A DNA stretch of 64,000 bases from Eutypella sp. D-1 (Eukaryota > Ascomycota > Sordariomycetes > Xylariales > Diatrypaceae): the NCBI GenBank assembly GCA_023313575.1, contig JAJTTP010000006.1, positions 1,426,001 through 1,490,000 on the forward strand, written 5' to 3'. Both the position numbers and the translations under genes were made by a program. Positions 23,970 through 34,990 of this stretch are shown here, in pieces; the first letter of the stretch is position 1; each line of letters opens with the position of its first letter. The notes below the pieces were generated by a model. That model did not search any database. It was not told the DNA's origin and worked only from the letters and a program-made list of their open reading frames with translations.

Positions 23970-24268
23970 GAAAAAGGAATATAAAATAGCACTTGACTGA
24001 CTGGCTGGGTAAGGCAGATGGAATTTCACGTACATACATACATTCAGCGTTGCCCATTCTTACTTCTTACGAGATATACTCAAAAGGCCTAATGAGTCCG
24101 TTAAATGGTAAAAGAGTGATTAATATTGTAATCCCCTCCCTCTTACGCCCTTATCCTTTCGTGCCGATTTAACCCTATTTATACAAATTCGACTCAACGC
24201 CGCCAATCCAACTTCAAAACTAACGATATCATACAAATAGAGCCCCGGCCATTTGCTTCGTCTGACTA
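23970..24268. other. short convergent intergenic region
   Basis: Only 299 nt separate the stop codons of HRD1 (+) and the secreted protein gene (-), so the two 3' untranslated regions probably overlap or nearly meet. AT-rich stretches around 23980-24000 and 24100-24130 could hold polyadenylation signals. No gene is visible. Confidence 0.6.
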
Positions 24269-24823
24269 CTAGGTGCAAGCGGCAACCTTAATCGCACCAA
24301 ATAGGTCTCCCGCTCCAAGAGGCCCCCCAGCAGCCGACAACGCATCGAACACTGCGCCACATGCATCCTTGGCTTCCGGGGTGCTGATGGATATTTTGTA
24401 CAAGACATTAGGATCTCCGTTGTCGTAGTTGCGTCTCAAGGATACATAACCCGGGACTGTGTAGTTGACAGCGAGAAAGAAACCGCACCCCGAGCTAGTG
24501 CAGTGATCGATCGTAGCGTCCTCAGTGTGCATCGAGCCCTTGATGAACCTGCCCACGATATCGAGGATATTGTCGTGGTTGCCGTCGAGATTGTCTCCGT
24601 CGATAGAGATGCAGTGCGCGGTGTTGCATTTCTCCGTTCCGGCGTCGCAGCCATTGCCATCGCACGCCTCGAGTACCGAGTCTACCAAGCTATTAAAGTC
24701 GTCGAGGCTGTAGCCCGATTTGGCATTCACCGTCTCGGTCATCTCGGAGTTGTGTTCGGCGACTGTGGTGAAAGCGAGAACACCGTTCAAAGCCAGGAGC
24801 GACAAGATGAGATGGGACAGCAT
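24269..24823 (-). CDS. small secreted eight-cysteine protein
   Basis: The product has 184 residues from the ATG at 24823. The same frame extends upstream without a signal sequence, but the start chosen here gives a classic signal peptide, MLSHLILSLLALNGVLA, with likely cleavage after residue 17. The mature part has eight cysteines (54, 59, 66, 71, 108, 113, 155, 183), an even number that suggests four disulfides, and one N-glycosylation sequon (NYT at 120-122). The last cysteine is one residue from the C-terminus. Size, secretion and cysteine content fit apoplastic effector-like or antimicrobial-type fungal proteins, but I recognise no named family. Spacing of CTSSGCG and the C-terminal half weakly recalls KP4-like folds; this is a guess only. 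Role: exported, function unknown. Confidence 0.75.
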   Translation of the reverse strand: MLSHLILSLLALNGVLAFTTVAEHNSEMTETVNAKSGYSLDDFNSLVDSVLEACDGNGCDAGTEKCNTAHCISIDGDNLDGNHDNILDIVGRFIKGSMHTEDATIDHCTSSGCGFFLAVNYTVPGYVSLRRNYDNGDPNVLYKISISTPEAKDACGAVFDALSAAGGPLGAGDLFGAIKVAACT

Positions 24824-25520
24824 GGTTGCCGGCTGTGATGAGTTCGTTGCTCCTTGAAAAAAAAAATAAGTATGAATTGAGTAAAAGCTGTAGGACGCAG
24901 GTGATGTTCGAAGATGTATATCAAAGGTGGTAGCTTCATCCATTGTTCAGGGACTCCCACGCTTATTTATATTCTGATTTCCTAAACTCGACCGGGTCGT
25001 GGAAACCCCTGGCATGGGAGACAGCCTTACCTAGGACTTCAACATGGCGTTCTCAACCCAACACACGTACTGAAGACTTTCTGCTTTTACAATCAACCAA
25101 GACTCCAGGTCGTCAGCTCAATCGAGCCCACGTCATCATTAGCCCTAGACAGCAACGCCCCGACAGCAATACTTCTAAGCTATTTCGTCGCCATCGTATG
25201 AGAGCGTTGGGATAAGTACGTCACAGGATGATATTCAGCCTCATTCGTGTCACGTTATGCGTCACTCGTGTTACTTCGAAAACTCCTATACAAACTGCCT
25301 CACCGTCGATGTTCTCGGTGATCGTCGGCAGCTAAGCCTCAGTTGTCTTAGAATCCTACCGTATATATTCCACTAATGACCTGCCGTCCTATGCAGCACC
25401 TTATTATAATAACACCTCTACTAAGCAATTCATACTCAAAATTATTCGACAGGAAAGACATCGACACAAACAACTGAGGTACCCTTCAGCAAGTATCAGG
25501 AACCTAACCTAGTGGCCTCC
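24824..25520. other. promoter side of the secreted protein gene and 3' flank of the decarboxylase locus
   Basis: No other gene is seen. An A10 run at 24857-24866 lies just upstream of the secreted-protein ATG, in its leader. The rest, to 25520, shows no repeats or frames of note. Confidence 0.5.
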
Positions 25521-25652
25521 CTATGAACAAGGTTTGCATGAATGTGAACCAGGAGCGAAGTCGACGGGAATCGCGTGAGACTCCGGTATAAAATTGATGC
25601 CCGGCCCATACACCAGGTAATGGGTGCTACCGCCCAGACGGAACCACCCTAT
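25521..25652 (-). pseudogene. second, diverged C-terminal module of the decarboxylase, in frame after its stop
   Basis: Immediately after the TAA at 25653-25655, and in the same frame, 43 codons run to a TAG at 25521-25523. They begin IGWFRLGGSTHYLVYGPG, matching IGRFHLGGSSHCLVFGPD of the preceding gene, and continue NFIPES against EFIPEP. The best-matching 68-nt stretch is about 75% identical, so the copy is old or mutated. It retains the Gly-Gly-Ser autocleavage-type motif. Simplest reading: the 3' remnant of a tandem paralogue or a partial duplication. The shared frame also allows a readthrough extension or, through an intron removing the stop, an alternative C-terminus. Confidence 0.75.
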
Positions 25653-27005
25653 TTAGTTCCGTGGCTTGGGCAGTAGAGTCCCCAGCTTGCTACAGACCGG
25701 AACCTGGGGCTGATAGAGATGGCGATGCGTGGGGTCGACCGGGACCACGTTGGGCTCCGGTATGAACTCGACATCCGGCCCAAACACCAGGCAATGGGAG
25801 CTGCCGCCCAAATGGAATCGGCCTATCTCTTGGCCTTTGGAGAAGTGGTCGAGATGGTCGAACTCAATGGATGATACCTCCACCATTCCGATCATGACGA
25901 GGGCAATGAGGCCAAGCGCAGGATCATCAGGCTGAATGAACGCGACGGCCCGCTTGGCGACGCACGACAGGTAGCCCTGGGACCGGGCGTCGGATCCCGG
26001 ATCCGGTTCCGGCACGGGCTTGTGGTCCGGGGAGAAGCACCAGAGCACGGGCTCGGAATAATACGCCCCGTCCACCTGGGCCGGAGGCCGCAGGTAGCGG
26101 CCCGCGACAGGTGCATGCCAGTTGTGGTAGCTGTCTTGACTCAGGTATGCCTGGTACACGGTGCCGCCCTCGAAGCGCCGCGCCATTTCCGGGTCGCCGA
26201 GCAGGTGCGCCAGGGAGTAGCGCTGGTCCTTGGCCCAGAACGTGTCCCGCGCCCGGACGTTGCGCTGGATGGCGAAAGGTATAGACTCGGTGGCACTGAC
26301 GACCACCGCAGGGTCCCCAGGCGCGGCCACCGGCCGCCGCCCCGGCAAGAACCGCCGCGTGAAGAACTGGTCCCAGGAGGCGAAGCCGTAGTGCACGGGA
26401 TCGGAGGGGTCGGGGACCTGGTAAGTGTCGAGAAAGTCTCTTAGGCCGGGATTCAGCGGATCGCGCTGCGCCGTCGCCGAGATCCAGCCCCCTTCCTCCG
26501 TGGTGACCGTGACGACGGACTCGGGCCCCCGCAGGAAGTGGCCCCAGTACTCGAGGATGTCGCGGAAGCACGCGTTGACGTCGTCGCGGAGGAAGGCGGC
26601 GAAGCCGGCCTTAGTGCCCATGGGCCAGGTGAGGACCGAGATGTAGGGCGCGAACCGCGACCGGGAGGGGTCGTCGTAGGCGATCGGGTGGTGGATCTGG
26701 CTGTTGATAGCGTCCAGTAGCGTCGCCACGTCGTAGATCTCCGGACGGTAGGCCGGGTTGCCGTCATACGGCGGGTAGTCCGGCACCTCGGTCAGCATTT
26801 CCGAGAACAGCATGTACACCGCCGGGTTGCCGTATACGAGGTCCGCCAGCGCCCGCATCGGCTTCACGAGCTCCCGCTTCTCCTCCCGCGCCCGCTGTAC
26901 GATACCGTCGACGACCCGTTTCATCTTTTCGGCCTCCCAAGGCATCCAGCCGCCAGTGCGATAAGCGCGCGGGTCCCCGCCGGACCCTGTGATTTCAATT
27001 AACAT
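25653..27005 (-). CDS. phosphatidylserine decarboxylase-like enzyme (PsiD-like, PSDC domain)
   Basis: The frame encodes 450 residues without an intron; start ATG at 27005. The N-terminal ~200 residues match the PSDC extension of PsiD-type proteins: GGWMP (18-22), YMLFSEM (64-70), LTWPMGTKAGFAAFL (125-139). The core follows with YGFASWDQFFTRRF (206-219), ARDTFWAKD (252-260) and the decarboxylase motif YHNWHAPVAG (293-302). The C-terminal HLGGSSH (398-404) is the expected site of self-cleavage, where a serine becomes the pyruvoyl group. There is no mitochondrial presequence or membrane segment, unlike housekeeping phosphatidylserine decarboxylases, so a soluble amino-acid decarboxylase role, as in tryptophan decarboxylase PsiD, is more likely; the substrate cannot be read from sequence. 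No psilocybin-type partner genes are adjacent. A diverged copy of its C-terminus directly follows the stop codon. Confidence 0.88.
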   Translation of the reverse strand: MLIEITGSGGDPRAYRTGGWMPWEAEKMKRVVDGIVQRAREEKRELVKPMRALADLVYGNPAVYMLFSEMLTEVPDYPPYDGNPAYRPEIYDVATLLDAINSQIHHPIAYDDPSRSRFAPYISVLTWPMGTKAGFAAFLRDDVNACFRDILEYWGHFLRGPESVVTVTTEEGGWISATAQRDPLNPGLRDFLDTYQVPDPSDPVHYGFASWDQFFTRRFLPGRRPVAAPGDPAVVVSATESIPFAIQRNVRARDTFWAKDQRYSLAHLLGDPEMARRFEGGTVYQAYLSQDSYHNWHAPVAGRYLRPPAQVDGAYYSEPVLWCFSPDHKPVPEPDPGSDARSQGYLSCVAKRAVAFIQPDDPALGLIALVMIGMVEVSSIEFDHLDHFSKGQEIGRFHLGGSSHCLVFGPDVEFIPEPNVVPVDPTHRHLYQPQVPVCSKLGTLLPKPRN

Positions 27006-30000
27006 TTTGGCTTATTTTTGCTGCAGTTAACGATGACTGAGGAGGGACTTGTAGAAGCTAGACTTGACTCTGGTGTGTAGATTAGAAGTCCCTTCACAAG
27101 GGAGATAGAACGTGGTATTATACACAGAGTCATGTTCAGACGAAGTGAGGTTGTTATGGCTATGTAACACGACATCCCCGAACTTGCCACGGCAACGACA
27201 GCGTATACAGGGTTAATGTCCGACATTTCACTGAGAGTGTAAACGATGCACCGGATGTCTTAGATCTTATGTTGTGTGGCGGGCGCAACTCCCCAGCTCG
27301 CCTACCCGTGTGCTTGCTTTTTTGATATCGTTTGCCCCGCAACCCCAGTTCACGCATCAACTTGCAACCAGTCGGTCTGGTATCCAGGTGTTCTCCCCGG
27401 GATGAAGATTCGATACCTATCACTCTATATCGAATGGCCATTTTGCTGAACGGCATATCTTGCTCCAGCCTATGCCTTGTCGTAGTCTTGATGATGTCGC
27501 GAGTGGGGACACTCCTGCATTCTCACGCATTTATGTGATACCTAGTTCGTCCTGGCCGACTTCAGACACATATCAGTTGATCCGGATCAATTTCTGAGCT
27601 TGAAATGGCCGAGGCGTTCATATTACTCTTGCTAATAAGGCTCATCTCGCCGCACCTCGATATCTCTATGTCTCTATGTTACCCCCTTGTTCTGACAGCT
27701 TATTATCCGAGACATTGCCGCACACGGCTGAGACATAATATAAACTGTAAGGTCTCATTCGTCAAAGCGGGAGAGTTAGTACCCAAAAACATTAAGCTAA
27801 AAACGCGATCAGCTAGCAACTATTAAAGCTAATGTCGAGAAGAGGAGGCTAATGAAAGGAGGCGGGTGTCGGAACATCATTGAGTATTATAGGAGAACGA
27901 GACTTGCCATACTTAGGTCCACCTTACCCAACCTATCTTTACTAATGTGCCAACATGGGTGCTTACAAGGAGTTAAACTTCTCCAGAAGCGATTGGTGGT
28001 GGATCGGGCAACTTCGGGGATAGTAGCTAGTCCATTGTTTATCAGCACAAGACTCTTGACGTCCATGATATTAAGATGAGACTGGTGGGAAGAAGCATGA
28101 GATCCTAACGTAAGCAATTGGCGCAGGAAGGGACGTAGATGATAGAAGAGCGTACTTTCGTCTTATACTACTAACAAAATCTTGAGATAAAGGGGAGTGG
28201 AGCATACGCTCTTTGCTGACTTCTTACTTCATTCACGGCCAATACACTCCGTTGAATCGACATCCCATACGCATAAAAACACATGTATACGATCTATACA
28301 GCGAAGTAGACGATGAGTTGATAGGGTGGGTTCAATCCTCAATCTATTCTTCAAGCTAACACTATAGTACTGGCTTACTATATACTACGGAATACCACAT
28401 CAGATCGTGTAAAATCCGATTCATCGACAAGAGAGGGTGGGCGAACCGAACAGCTGGGAAGGGATCGCTGCGCCTAAGGAGCTAGCAGCTCAGTCTATAA
28501 TCTCACCTGCATACGCTCACGCGCACGTGCGTACCTTCTGTGCGGGCGCGCCGTTATTGTGTTATGTGATACGTTTGCACATATATATAGACTGCTGCCA
28601 AAAGGGCTGGCCCATCTTGAGATATTGCGTGACGTGAGAAAAGGCTGAAAGGGGGGGAGGGGGGAGCGGAGGTAGCACGGAGATAGATGGAAGAGTAAAA
28701 GGTAGGAGTGATGGGGCTTAGGACGTGACTCCTAACTGGTAGATCGAGAATAAGCCGAGGATAGTAAGATAAGGAGGAGGCTATTGACCTTTTTCGTAGG
28801 GCTGCATGTGCATGCATGCGTGGGCTTTACATGAAAGTACCCAACTTTCAGACTCGCAAGGGGAAAAAGTCAAGACAGCACGACGGCGCGCCCGGCCGAA
28901 GTGCTATCTGCGTACCTACCTACCGAGCGTAGCTAAACGAGGGTGAATGCTTGGACCATACTCGGCTTGATCATCCACGCTCCCTCGGTCCTCTGCTTTC
29001 GCTTGTTTAGTTAGGCAGGTTGGGCGAGGTTTGATCACCTAGGACTAGGTAGGACTGAGGGATTTTGGGGGTAAGGCATCAATAGGTCCTGGGCTAAGCA
29101 TGTAGTAGCCCACAAGTCAGTAGCATGGAACTCACTGTAAACATATCACTGCATACCGAGCGTATAGGGATACATGTAAGTGAAAGCGACTTCCAAGCGG
29201 CACGTACCAAACGGTAGGCAGAAACCCCCATCAACACTGAGATGCTCTCTACTACTTGAGCGCCCGTCGGTTGGCGTGCATATGCCACAGGGGATGGTAA
29301 TAAGCGAGGGACGAAGGCGGAGGGCGGAGGACGAAGCGGGGAGTACACAGCCCTTTCGTTCTGCCTCGGTGGAGAATATATGGTGTAAGGAGATGTGTAA
29401 CCGCTCCTCTACGCAGAAGCTGATTTGAAGAAAGTATCCAAGCAACACAACGTATTCATTCAACTCGCTGCTTTAGACACTCAGGACTGAGTTCACTTGT
29501 TTTGCCACAGTGGATGCACCATGAGTGCATGTGCATGCTTGGTTTTGGTTTCGGCCTAAGCGTATCAAAGTCATCACACACTTTTTAGTAAGGACGTCTT
29601 ACAATATCGACTAGATGAATCGGAAGATTTTGATTAGAAAAATGCTGATGCTGATGCTGATGACGCTACATATGCTGCTAAAAACTAAGGGCTACTTAGA
29701 GGGGTATGCTGATTATGTTGTTCTGCCCTATCCTGTCCTGTCGTGTCCCCCGCCCTGTTTATGATGTGTCCTGACCCAGATGATGCTTGCCTAACGAATT
29801 GCCAACTACCCCGAGAGGGAAAAAAAAAAGATTTAAGAACAAAAACCATCCAGGAAAAGGCCCACCCGATGCAGGCCGTGATGATCATAACGATAAAGAG
29901 ATGCGAGTTATGAATGTGACCAGACCATGCTATTGCCTCCATGGGGTATAAAGGAAATTCAAGATGAAAATATGCAAAAAGAAGAATTATCGACCCCCCA

Positions 30001-30191
30001 CCTCCAAAAACGCCATTTGAGATGCATGCTGTGATGGGTAGATAAGATATGAATGGACAGGAAGAGACAGCTCCGCTCAATCCCGTTCCTGTCCATGAAG
30101 CCAAACACCGATCTGGAAACCGGATATGCAAAGTAGAGCTCGTCCGTATGTTTATGCTAGGCCACGCCATGCCATATCCCCTAATTCACTT
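27006..30191. other. 3.2-kb intergenic region
   Basis: No credible gene. The first few hundred bases are the decarboxylase upstream region. A (ATGCTG)n repeat lies at 29642-29662, and a G/A-rich stretch near 28640-28690 keeps a minus-strand frame open. Frames at 29146-29463 (-) and 29685-30170 (-) lack family features and a supported start. Confidence 0.5.
29642..29662. repeat. ATGCTG hexanucleotide repeat
   Basis: About three and a half perfect units of ATGCTG/GCTGAT in non-coding DNA 3' of the 30192-31079 gene. Confidence 0.7.
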
Positions 30192-31079
30192 TCATTCCCT
30201 GGCAGGGAGCGCGAACCGAACCTTCTTCTGAGGCTTCGCGGCCGGTATATCAATGGGCCGCGTCTTCATGCCACGGCGGGGATCGTAGTAACGGTAGCGA
30301 TCATCATCCAAACTTCGAGCTAGGCTTACGTCCGAGCCCAGGTCCAGAGCCCGCCGTGTGAGCTCTTCGGTACTGAGCTCCATTTCGCTCATAGTCTCCT
30401 TCTCGGGCTCCTCCTCGATCGACCAGACGTCCGGGCTCGGCTCTCGCCAGGAGTGACGCCGCTGGAGTGAGGGGAGGCCGCCACGCCGCGCCGCCGCTCT
30501 CTCGCCAAAGGGCCGCCGAGGAGGGGCAAACCTCTTTGCGGGCCGGCCACGGGGTGAGCCGACGTGGAAGCTTGCCGGGGACAGCATATCGTCCTCACTA
30601 GGGCTGATGCTGCTGTGCTTAGTCGGCGAGGAGCGACTCCTAGGCCGCCGGCGCCGGCGGTCGAAGAAGTCGTCAAAACCTAGCGGCAGGGCCTTGGTGG
30701 GACTAAAGCTGATATAATCCTCACCATCATCGTCGTCGTCGTCATCTAGAATGGCGCAATCTGAAGTCTTGCTCTTGGGTTTATACTTCTTGAGGCCATC
30801 GAGAGTGGAAGGGCTGACGCTGCGGACGATCTCCCGGGGTTTGCTAGAGTCTTCGATCCCGGCATCGAAGTCGAAGTCGAACTCAAGATCTTCTTCATCC
30901 TTGGGCGTGGCTGGTGTTAGGAAGTATGTGAGAGGCTCCTCCTGGAGTAGAGGTGGCATGTCTGGCTCATCCTCGGACGTATTGTTATCCTCGTCCAGTG
31001 AAGGTGGATGGCGGCTCGGACTCGGCGGCCAGGAGTCCGGCTGCGCGTTTGTAAGGGTATCGGGGCGAAGCAAACGCAT
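30192..31079 (-). CDS. disordered conserved fungal-type protein with C-terminal KVRF motif
   Basis: A single frame of 295 residues starts at ATG 31079. I do not recognise a catalytic domain. The sequence is mostly disordered: acidic DDDDDDDGED near residue 112-121, a basic RRRRRPRSR stretch, several SP and TP sites (SFSPTKALP, SISPSED, HVGSPRGRP), and a TEELTRRALDLGSDVSLARSL stretch likely helical. The last residues read KPQKKVRFALPARE; KVRF (286-289) fits the RVxF docking motif of protein phosphatase 1, with the basic residues that usually precede it. Long uninterrupted frame, strong codon bias and the ordered C-terminus argue that it is real. A regulatory or scaffold role in PP1 signalling is an inference. 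Confidence 0.75.
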   Translation of the reverse strand: MRLLRPDTLTNAQPDSWPPSPSRHPPSLDEDNNTSEDEPDMPPLLQEEPLTYFLTPATPKDEEDLEFDFDFDAGIEDSSKPREIVRSVSPSTLDGLKKYKPKSKTSDCAILDDDDDDDGEDYISFSPTKALPLGFDDFFDRRRRRPRSRSSPTKHSSISPSEDDMLSPASFHVGSPRGRPAKRFAPPRRPFGERAAARRGGLPSLQRRHSWREPSPDVWSIEEEPEKETMSEMELSTEELTRRALDLGSDVSLARSLDDDRYRYYDPRRGMKTRPIDIPAAKPQKKVRFALPARE

Positions 31080-34000
31080 AGTTGAATATAATATTGGTGA
31101 ACGTACACGAGAAATAAAAGAAACTCTCTATGTATAATTTGTAGAAAATGAGAACCACTTTGGATTGAAGCGTAGGCGCCTCTTGATTAATATGCGAACC
31201 TTGGTGGAAGGCCGCCGGGCGGTAGCCGGCTCAAGTATAACAAGACCAGTGAAGTACGAGATCAATACGAAGCCGACTATACCTCGAAAAAAAGACAACT
31301 GGCAAGTCGTTGAATCCGAACGGTAGAGTAGGTAGGACTAAGAATAAGAAAGCGGCGAAAGCGGCTGGACTTATATAGTGCCACTAGGCAGGCCGCAATT
31401 CCCTCCCTGCCTCCATGTATTCTACTTTAGGAAATGGATGGCGATCTCCCTATATCACCCGTCAGGTAAACCCGCTGCCTTGTGTGGCAGAGGTGGTGGT
31501 CATCCTGGGGACCATATAGTTGGGACGTGCCCAGCTGTGGGCTCGTTAACGCCCGTGAATGGTGAATCCACGACACCTAACTGCTAAGGCTGAGCTTAGT
31601 AGGTGGTGGCCTCGGATCGCTAGTGCCTCCTTGGTAGGGTTGCCAAAAGGAGCATCACGCGTCCGAATAGGGTGGGTGGAATTCAGGTTTGATGTGGGTG
31701 TCTGGTTGTGCTTAGACTCACACAGGTCCACAGAATGTGATAGAGTTTACGAAAGATATACGAAATTCCTGACTTACCTGATTACTCACGGAGCCGGTTT
31801 GTAAGACATGGGGGGGAGGGGGTCATTGGGGGGTGTCCTATCCCGGATTCGACCATGAACAACGATGGGCATCTGACATGGTAGCACACACACACGCACT
31901 CACGCACGCATACACACCGAGTGCCGAACCTGCCGGGCCCTCGAGGCATATGTCTCTGTTGGTTTACGAGTCGTTGAGGCTCGTGAGCTCTTCTTCTCAT
32001 TCGGCATTGCCTGAGGAGATCGAATTTTGCAGTTGCGGATCGACAGACGCGTATGCAGCGTACCTTGCATAATGCTGCAAGCTGCGCCGTGTCGCGAAGT
32101 AGTCAAATCAGGTTTGTCGAAGGCCGTAGTAGTAGGCAGCTATAACAGGACGACACTCGGCGTAGGTTCACCCCCCCCCCCGGTAATTCTGGCCTCCGGA
32201 GCTGCCTGGCAGGTAGGCAAACAGGCAACCGACCATGAGAACTTTCACACCTATTAGAAAATCACTTCGCTTGGATTCGAGGTTTCATGGCGGCAATATG
32301 ACGCATTTGCATGTGGAGGCTGTGCGGTCATTATTGGTCAAGATTAACGAGATCGAGCAATCCAAGGGCATACCATACGGTCAATACATGGTAATGCCAA
32401 GGGCAAAGATGGGGTTCAAGACGTAGACCACCAAGATAGAGTGGGATGGCAGTCTCAATAAAACTAGCTTGCGCAACTAGTTTACTTACTACCTGGTATA
32501 GCTGAATAATAGTATACTTCTCTGTCTGACTGTCTGACCATATAGCCGCCATAGCAGCCAAAGCAGCTATAGCAGCGACAACTGTGAATTAGCCCCGATA
32601 GTTACGTTGGAGGTTGTGGGATATTGTGGGTGCGCCGTCCTACACAGGATTGGAGAGCTATCATATGATGTCGTCTTGCCTTCTTTATCAGTCTGAAGAG
32701 ATGCGACCCAAGTATCATACGCGGCCTCTAATCCAAAGGGCGATGTCACGGTCTCCAAATGGCCCATTACCCGCTATCGCCGAGACGAGACACTACCCGA
32801 TAAACATGGGTGACTACTAACGTGAGGGACCTCATTGCCGGACTGGGGGGAGGGGAATCCGGTAAAGATAAAGAGAGAAGGGTGGGTTGTATACTCAACA
32901 TCAATCGGCAACGTTACGATTGTTGTTTCTTTCTATCGGAAGGCGTGGGGTTCCAAGTTGTATGGGTTGCTAGAAGTGAAGGGATGATCATGGTATATTG
33001 ACTCTTAGTTGCTCCTAGTTGCCTAAGTTGCAGGGTTTGCCGCGAGATCGTACATAAGATCTCACAGCTGAGGTAGGCAAGTAGGGGATTGGGGCAGAAG
33101 GCTTGAAGGCATACCAGCCAACCAGCAATAGATCCTTGGGCCTATCTATGTACGTATTAGGCTTTCTGCATATGCATCTGCGCCTATACCGATGATAGTA
33201 GGAGTGGCGTAAATCTATGTGCGGGCTAGTCCACTACTAGAGTAGGTCTATCTAAGTAGGTGCCTGCTAATACATACTAAGTTGTATGCAGTCCTAGTCG
33301 TAGGCCGTAGGTAAAATGCAATGAAGATTGAAAGAAGCTCGTAAAATATCGATGACTAACCGGCGTAGACGCACCCTTCCCTTTTTTTCATGCTATGTAC
33401 GATGCGAGCAGATTCGCAACTATTCAATTGTCGCAAGCTGCGTAGACCTCCTACATAGCAAGGAACTATTTCGTATTTATCTAATCGACGGCCCGTGATG
33501 ATCGGTTGTATCGGGGTTTATGCGACACGGGATGTGGAGATGCTGTAGTCACGAAGATCAGTGCATACGCAGATCCGTATGCAACCTTGCAACCTTGCGA
33601 GTTGGAAACCCCGCAAGATAAAGACTGGAAATGCCGTGACCTACGGATAAAGCGGGTAATTCGTGAATGTCGTCATCGTGAAGCAACTGAAACGAGCGGC
33701 TTGATAGAAACACAGAGACATAGCCGCATAGAGGCTTGAGACTGGGCTTCCTGAGACGATGTGGTCTCTTCGGGTAGGGTGAGCTTCCAGCTGCATAGCC
33801 GAGTGAGACAAGCATAATGACTGATGAAATCTACGCCTATCGTACCGTGCTATGTATTGACTTGAACTGATCATACTACGTGCATTACCCGACAGCCGAT
33901 GTGACTCCTCTCTTCCATGAAGCTCGGTAAAAGCTGCGAATGACCAATAGCGGTAAGACAGGGTTTAGAGTTGCTATTGTTAGAAGCGAGCGAAAACATG

Positions 34001-34506
34001 AGCCACAGCTCGGCCGAGTTCGAGTTCGCCTTTTGTTTCAACGATAGATCTGATAACTCACAGAACGCCAGGGCGTATGATAGGCATGAAAAGCCACGTG
34101 CACCTGTGGCTGATGCTGCCTGGGCTTTGACATGGGCCTTTGGTAATCATCAACACGTGCAGGCTTGGCCGCAATCACCCGACGCGTTCTCTCTCCTTCA
34201 ATCTCCACCGGCGCCGCGTGCCCCGGACAGTGTTTTAATATAAGGCCCAGCATCTCCCACGGAGGTTTGTCGTAGTATTTATCCTCCACATTTGGTTGGT
34301 CTCGTGACCGTCGCGTTGATAAGCTGCGTAGGAAAAACCAAGGGCAGAAGCACAAACCGAACCCCTATTGCGGTAGTGCCGAATCATTAATCGCATTCTA
34401 AGTCCTTCCTAGAGCCTATTGATTTTGATTACCACTCAGAGCGTTACGACACTTCTAGATATGGCTTGCAGCATGAATACCGCTTACCGGCGCTAAAGTT
34501 GAGGCT
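31080..34506. other. gene-poor intergenic DNA with AC-rich repeat
   Basis: No supported gene. It starts with the leader of the 30192-31079 gene. A CACACA/CGCACGCA tract lies at 31884-31917, a C11 run near 32170, and a 7-bp inverted repeat with a tandem CAACCTTG at 33563-33598. Frames of up to about 105 codons have no recognisable domain and mostly non-ATG starts. Confidence 0.5.
31884..31917. repeat. AC/ACGC simple repeat
   Basis: (CA)n merging into CGCACTCACGCACGCA-type units. It keeps both strands open in some frames and explains the overlapping short ORFs here. Confidence 0.7.
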
Positions 34507-34761
34507 GAATTGATCAGAATGTGAGTAGTCCTTTTTGGTGAACATGTTTAGACATTAACGATATCCAGACTGGTGGCTCCCTGGGTAACAACGTCAACCG
34601 AGAAACGCCCAGGTCCCAATCTACCTACCTTCATCATAGACCCCTATGGCTTTGTTGGCATCCCGCCTTTCTCTTGTCCCTGCCCCCCTGGTGGCGGCTG
34701 TTGGGAGTTAGATTGTTCGAGTGCCCTTGCCTCAGACGCTCACCTGAGGTTATACCGATAA
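34507..34761 (+). pseudogene. possible decayed exon with intron-like 5' boundary
   Basis: A GTGAGT donor-like site near 34518 and an acceptor-like ATATCCAG at about 34563-34570 bracket a ~50-nt intron-like stretch. After it an open frame continues to a TAA at 34759-34761 with a Pro/Cys/Gly-rich segment PFSCPCPPGGGCWE. All three frames upstream contain stops within 70 nt, so no intact gene can be built. Recorded as a possible remnant, family unknown. Confidence 0.2.
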
Positions 34762-34990
34762 CGTCCCCTGCTAAAGAACCTCACTAGACAGGCATCAGAC
34801 CAACTGGGCTTTCCGTCCCTCGTCTGCCCTTTCAAAATATATGTGGCATGTTATTCCAGACGTTGACGTTGCTAGGCTCATCTATAATGACTCCGAGTTC
34901 AGGCGCATGTTACTGATCTTGACCGACGACACCGGTACGGAGCCGTGGGCAGCCATCATTGGCTTCATTATCAGCTATGAATCAATCTGA

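Noticed and set aside
24824..24943. Upstream 40-codon extension of the secreted protein
   Set aside because: It would bury the signal peptide; the ATG at 24823 gives a standard secretory N-terminus.
25927..26571. Long frames on alternate phases within the decarboxylase gene
   Set aside because: High-GC coding sequence opens shadow frames; the decarboxylase frame carries all family motifs.
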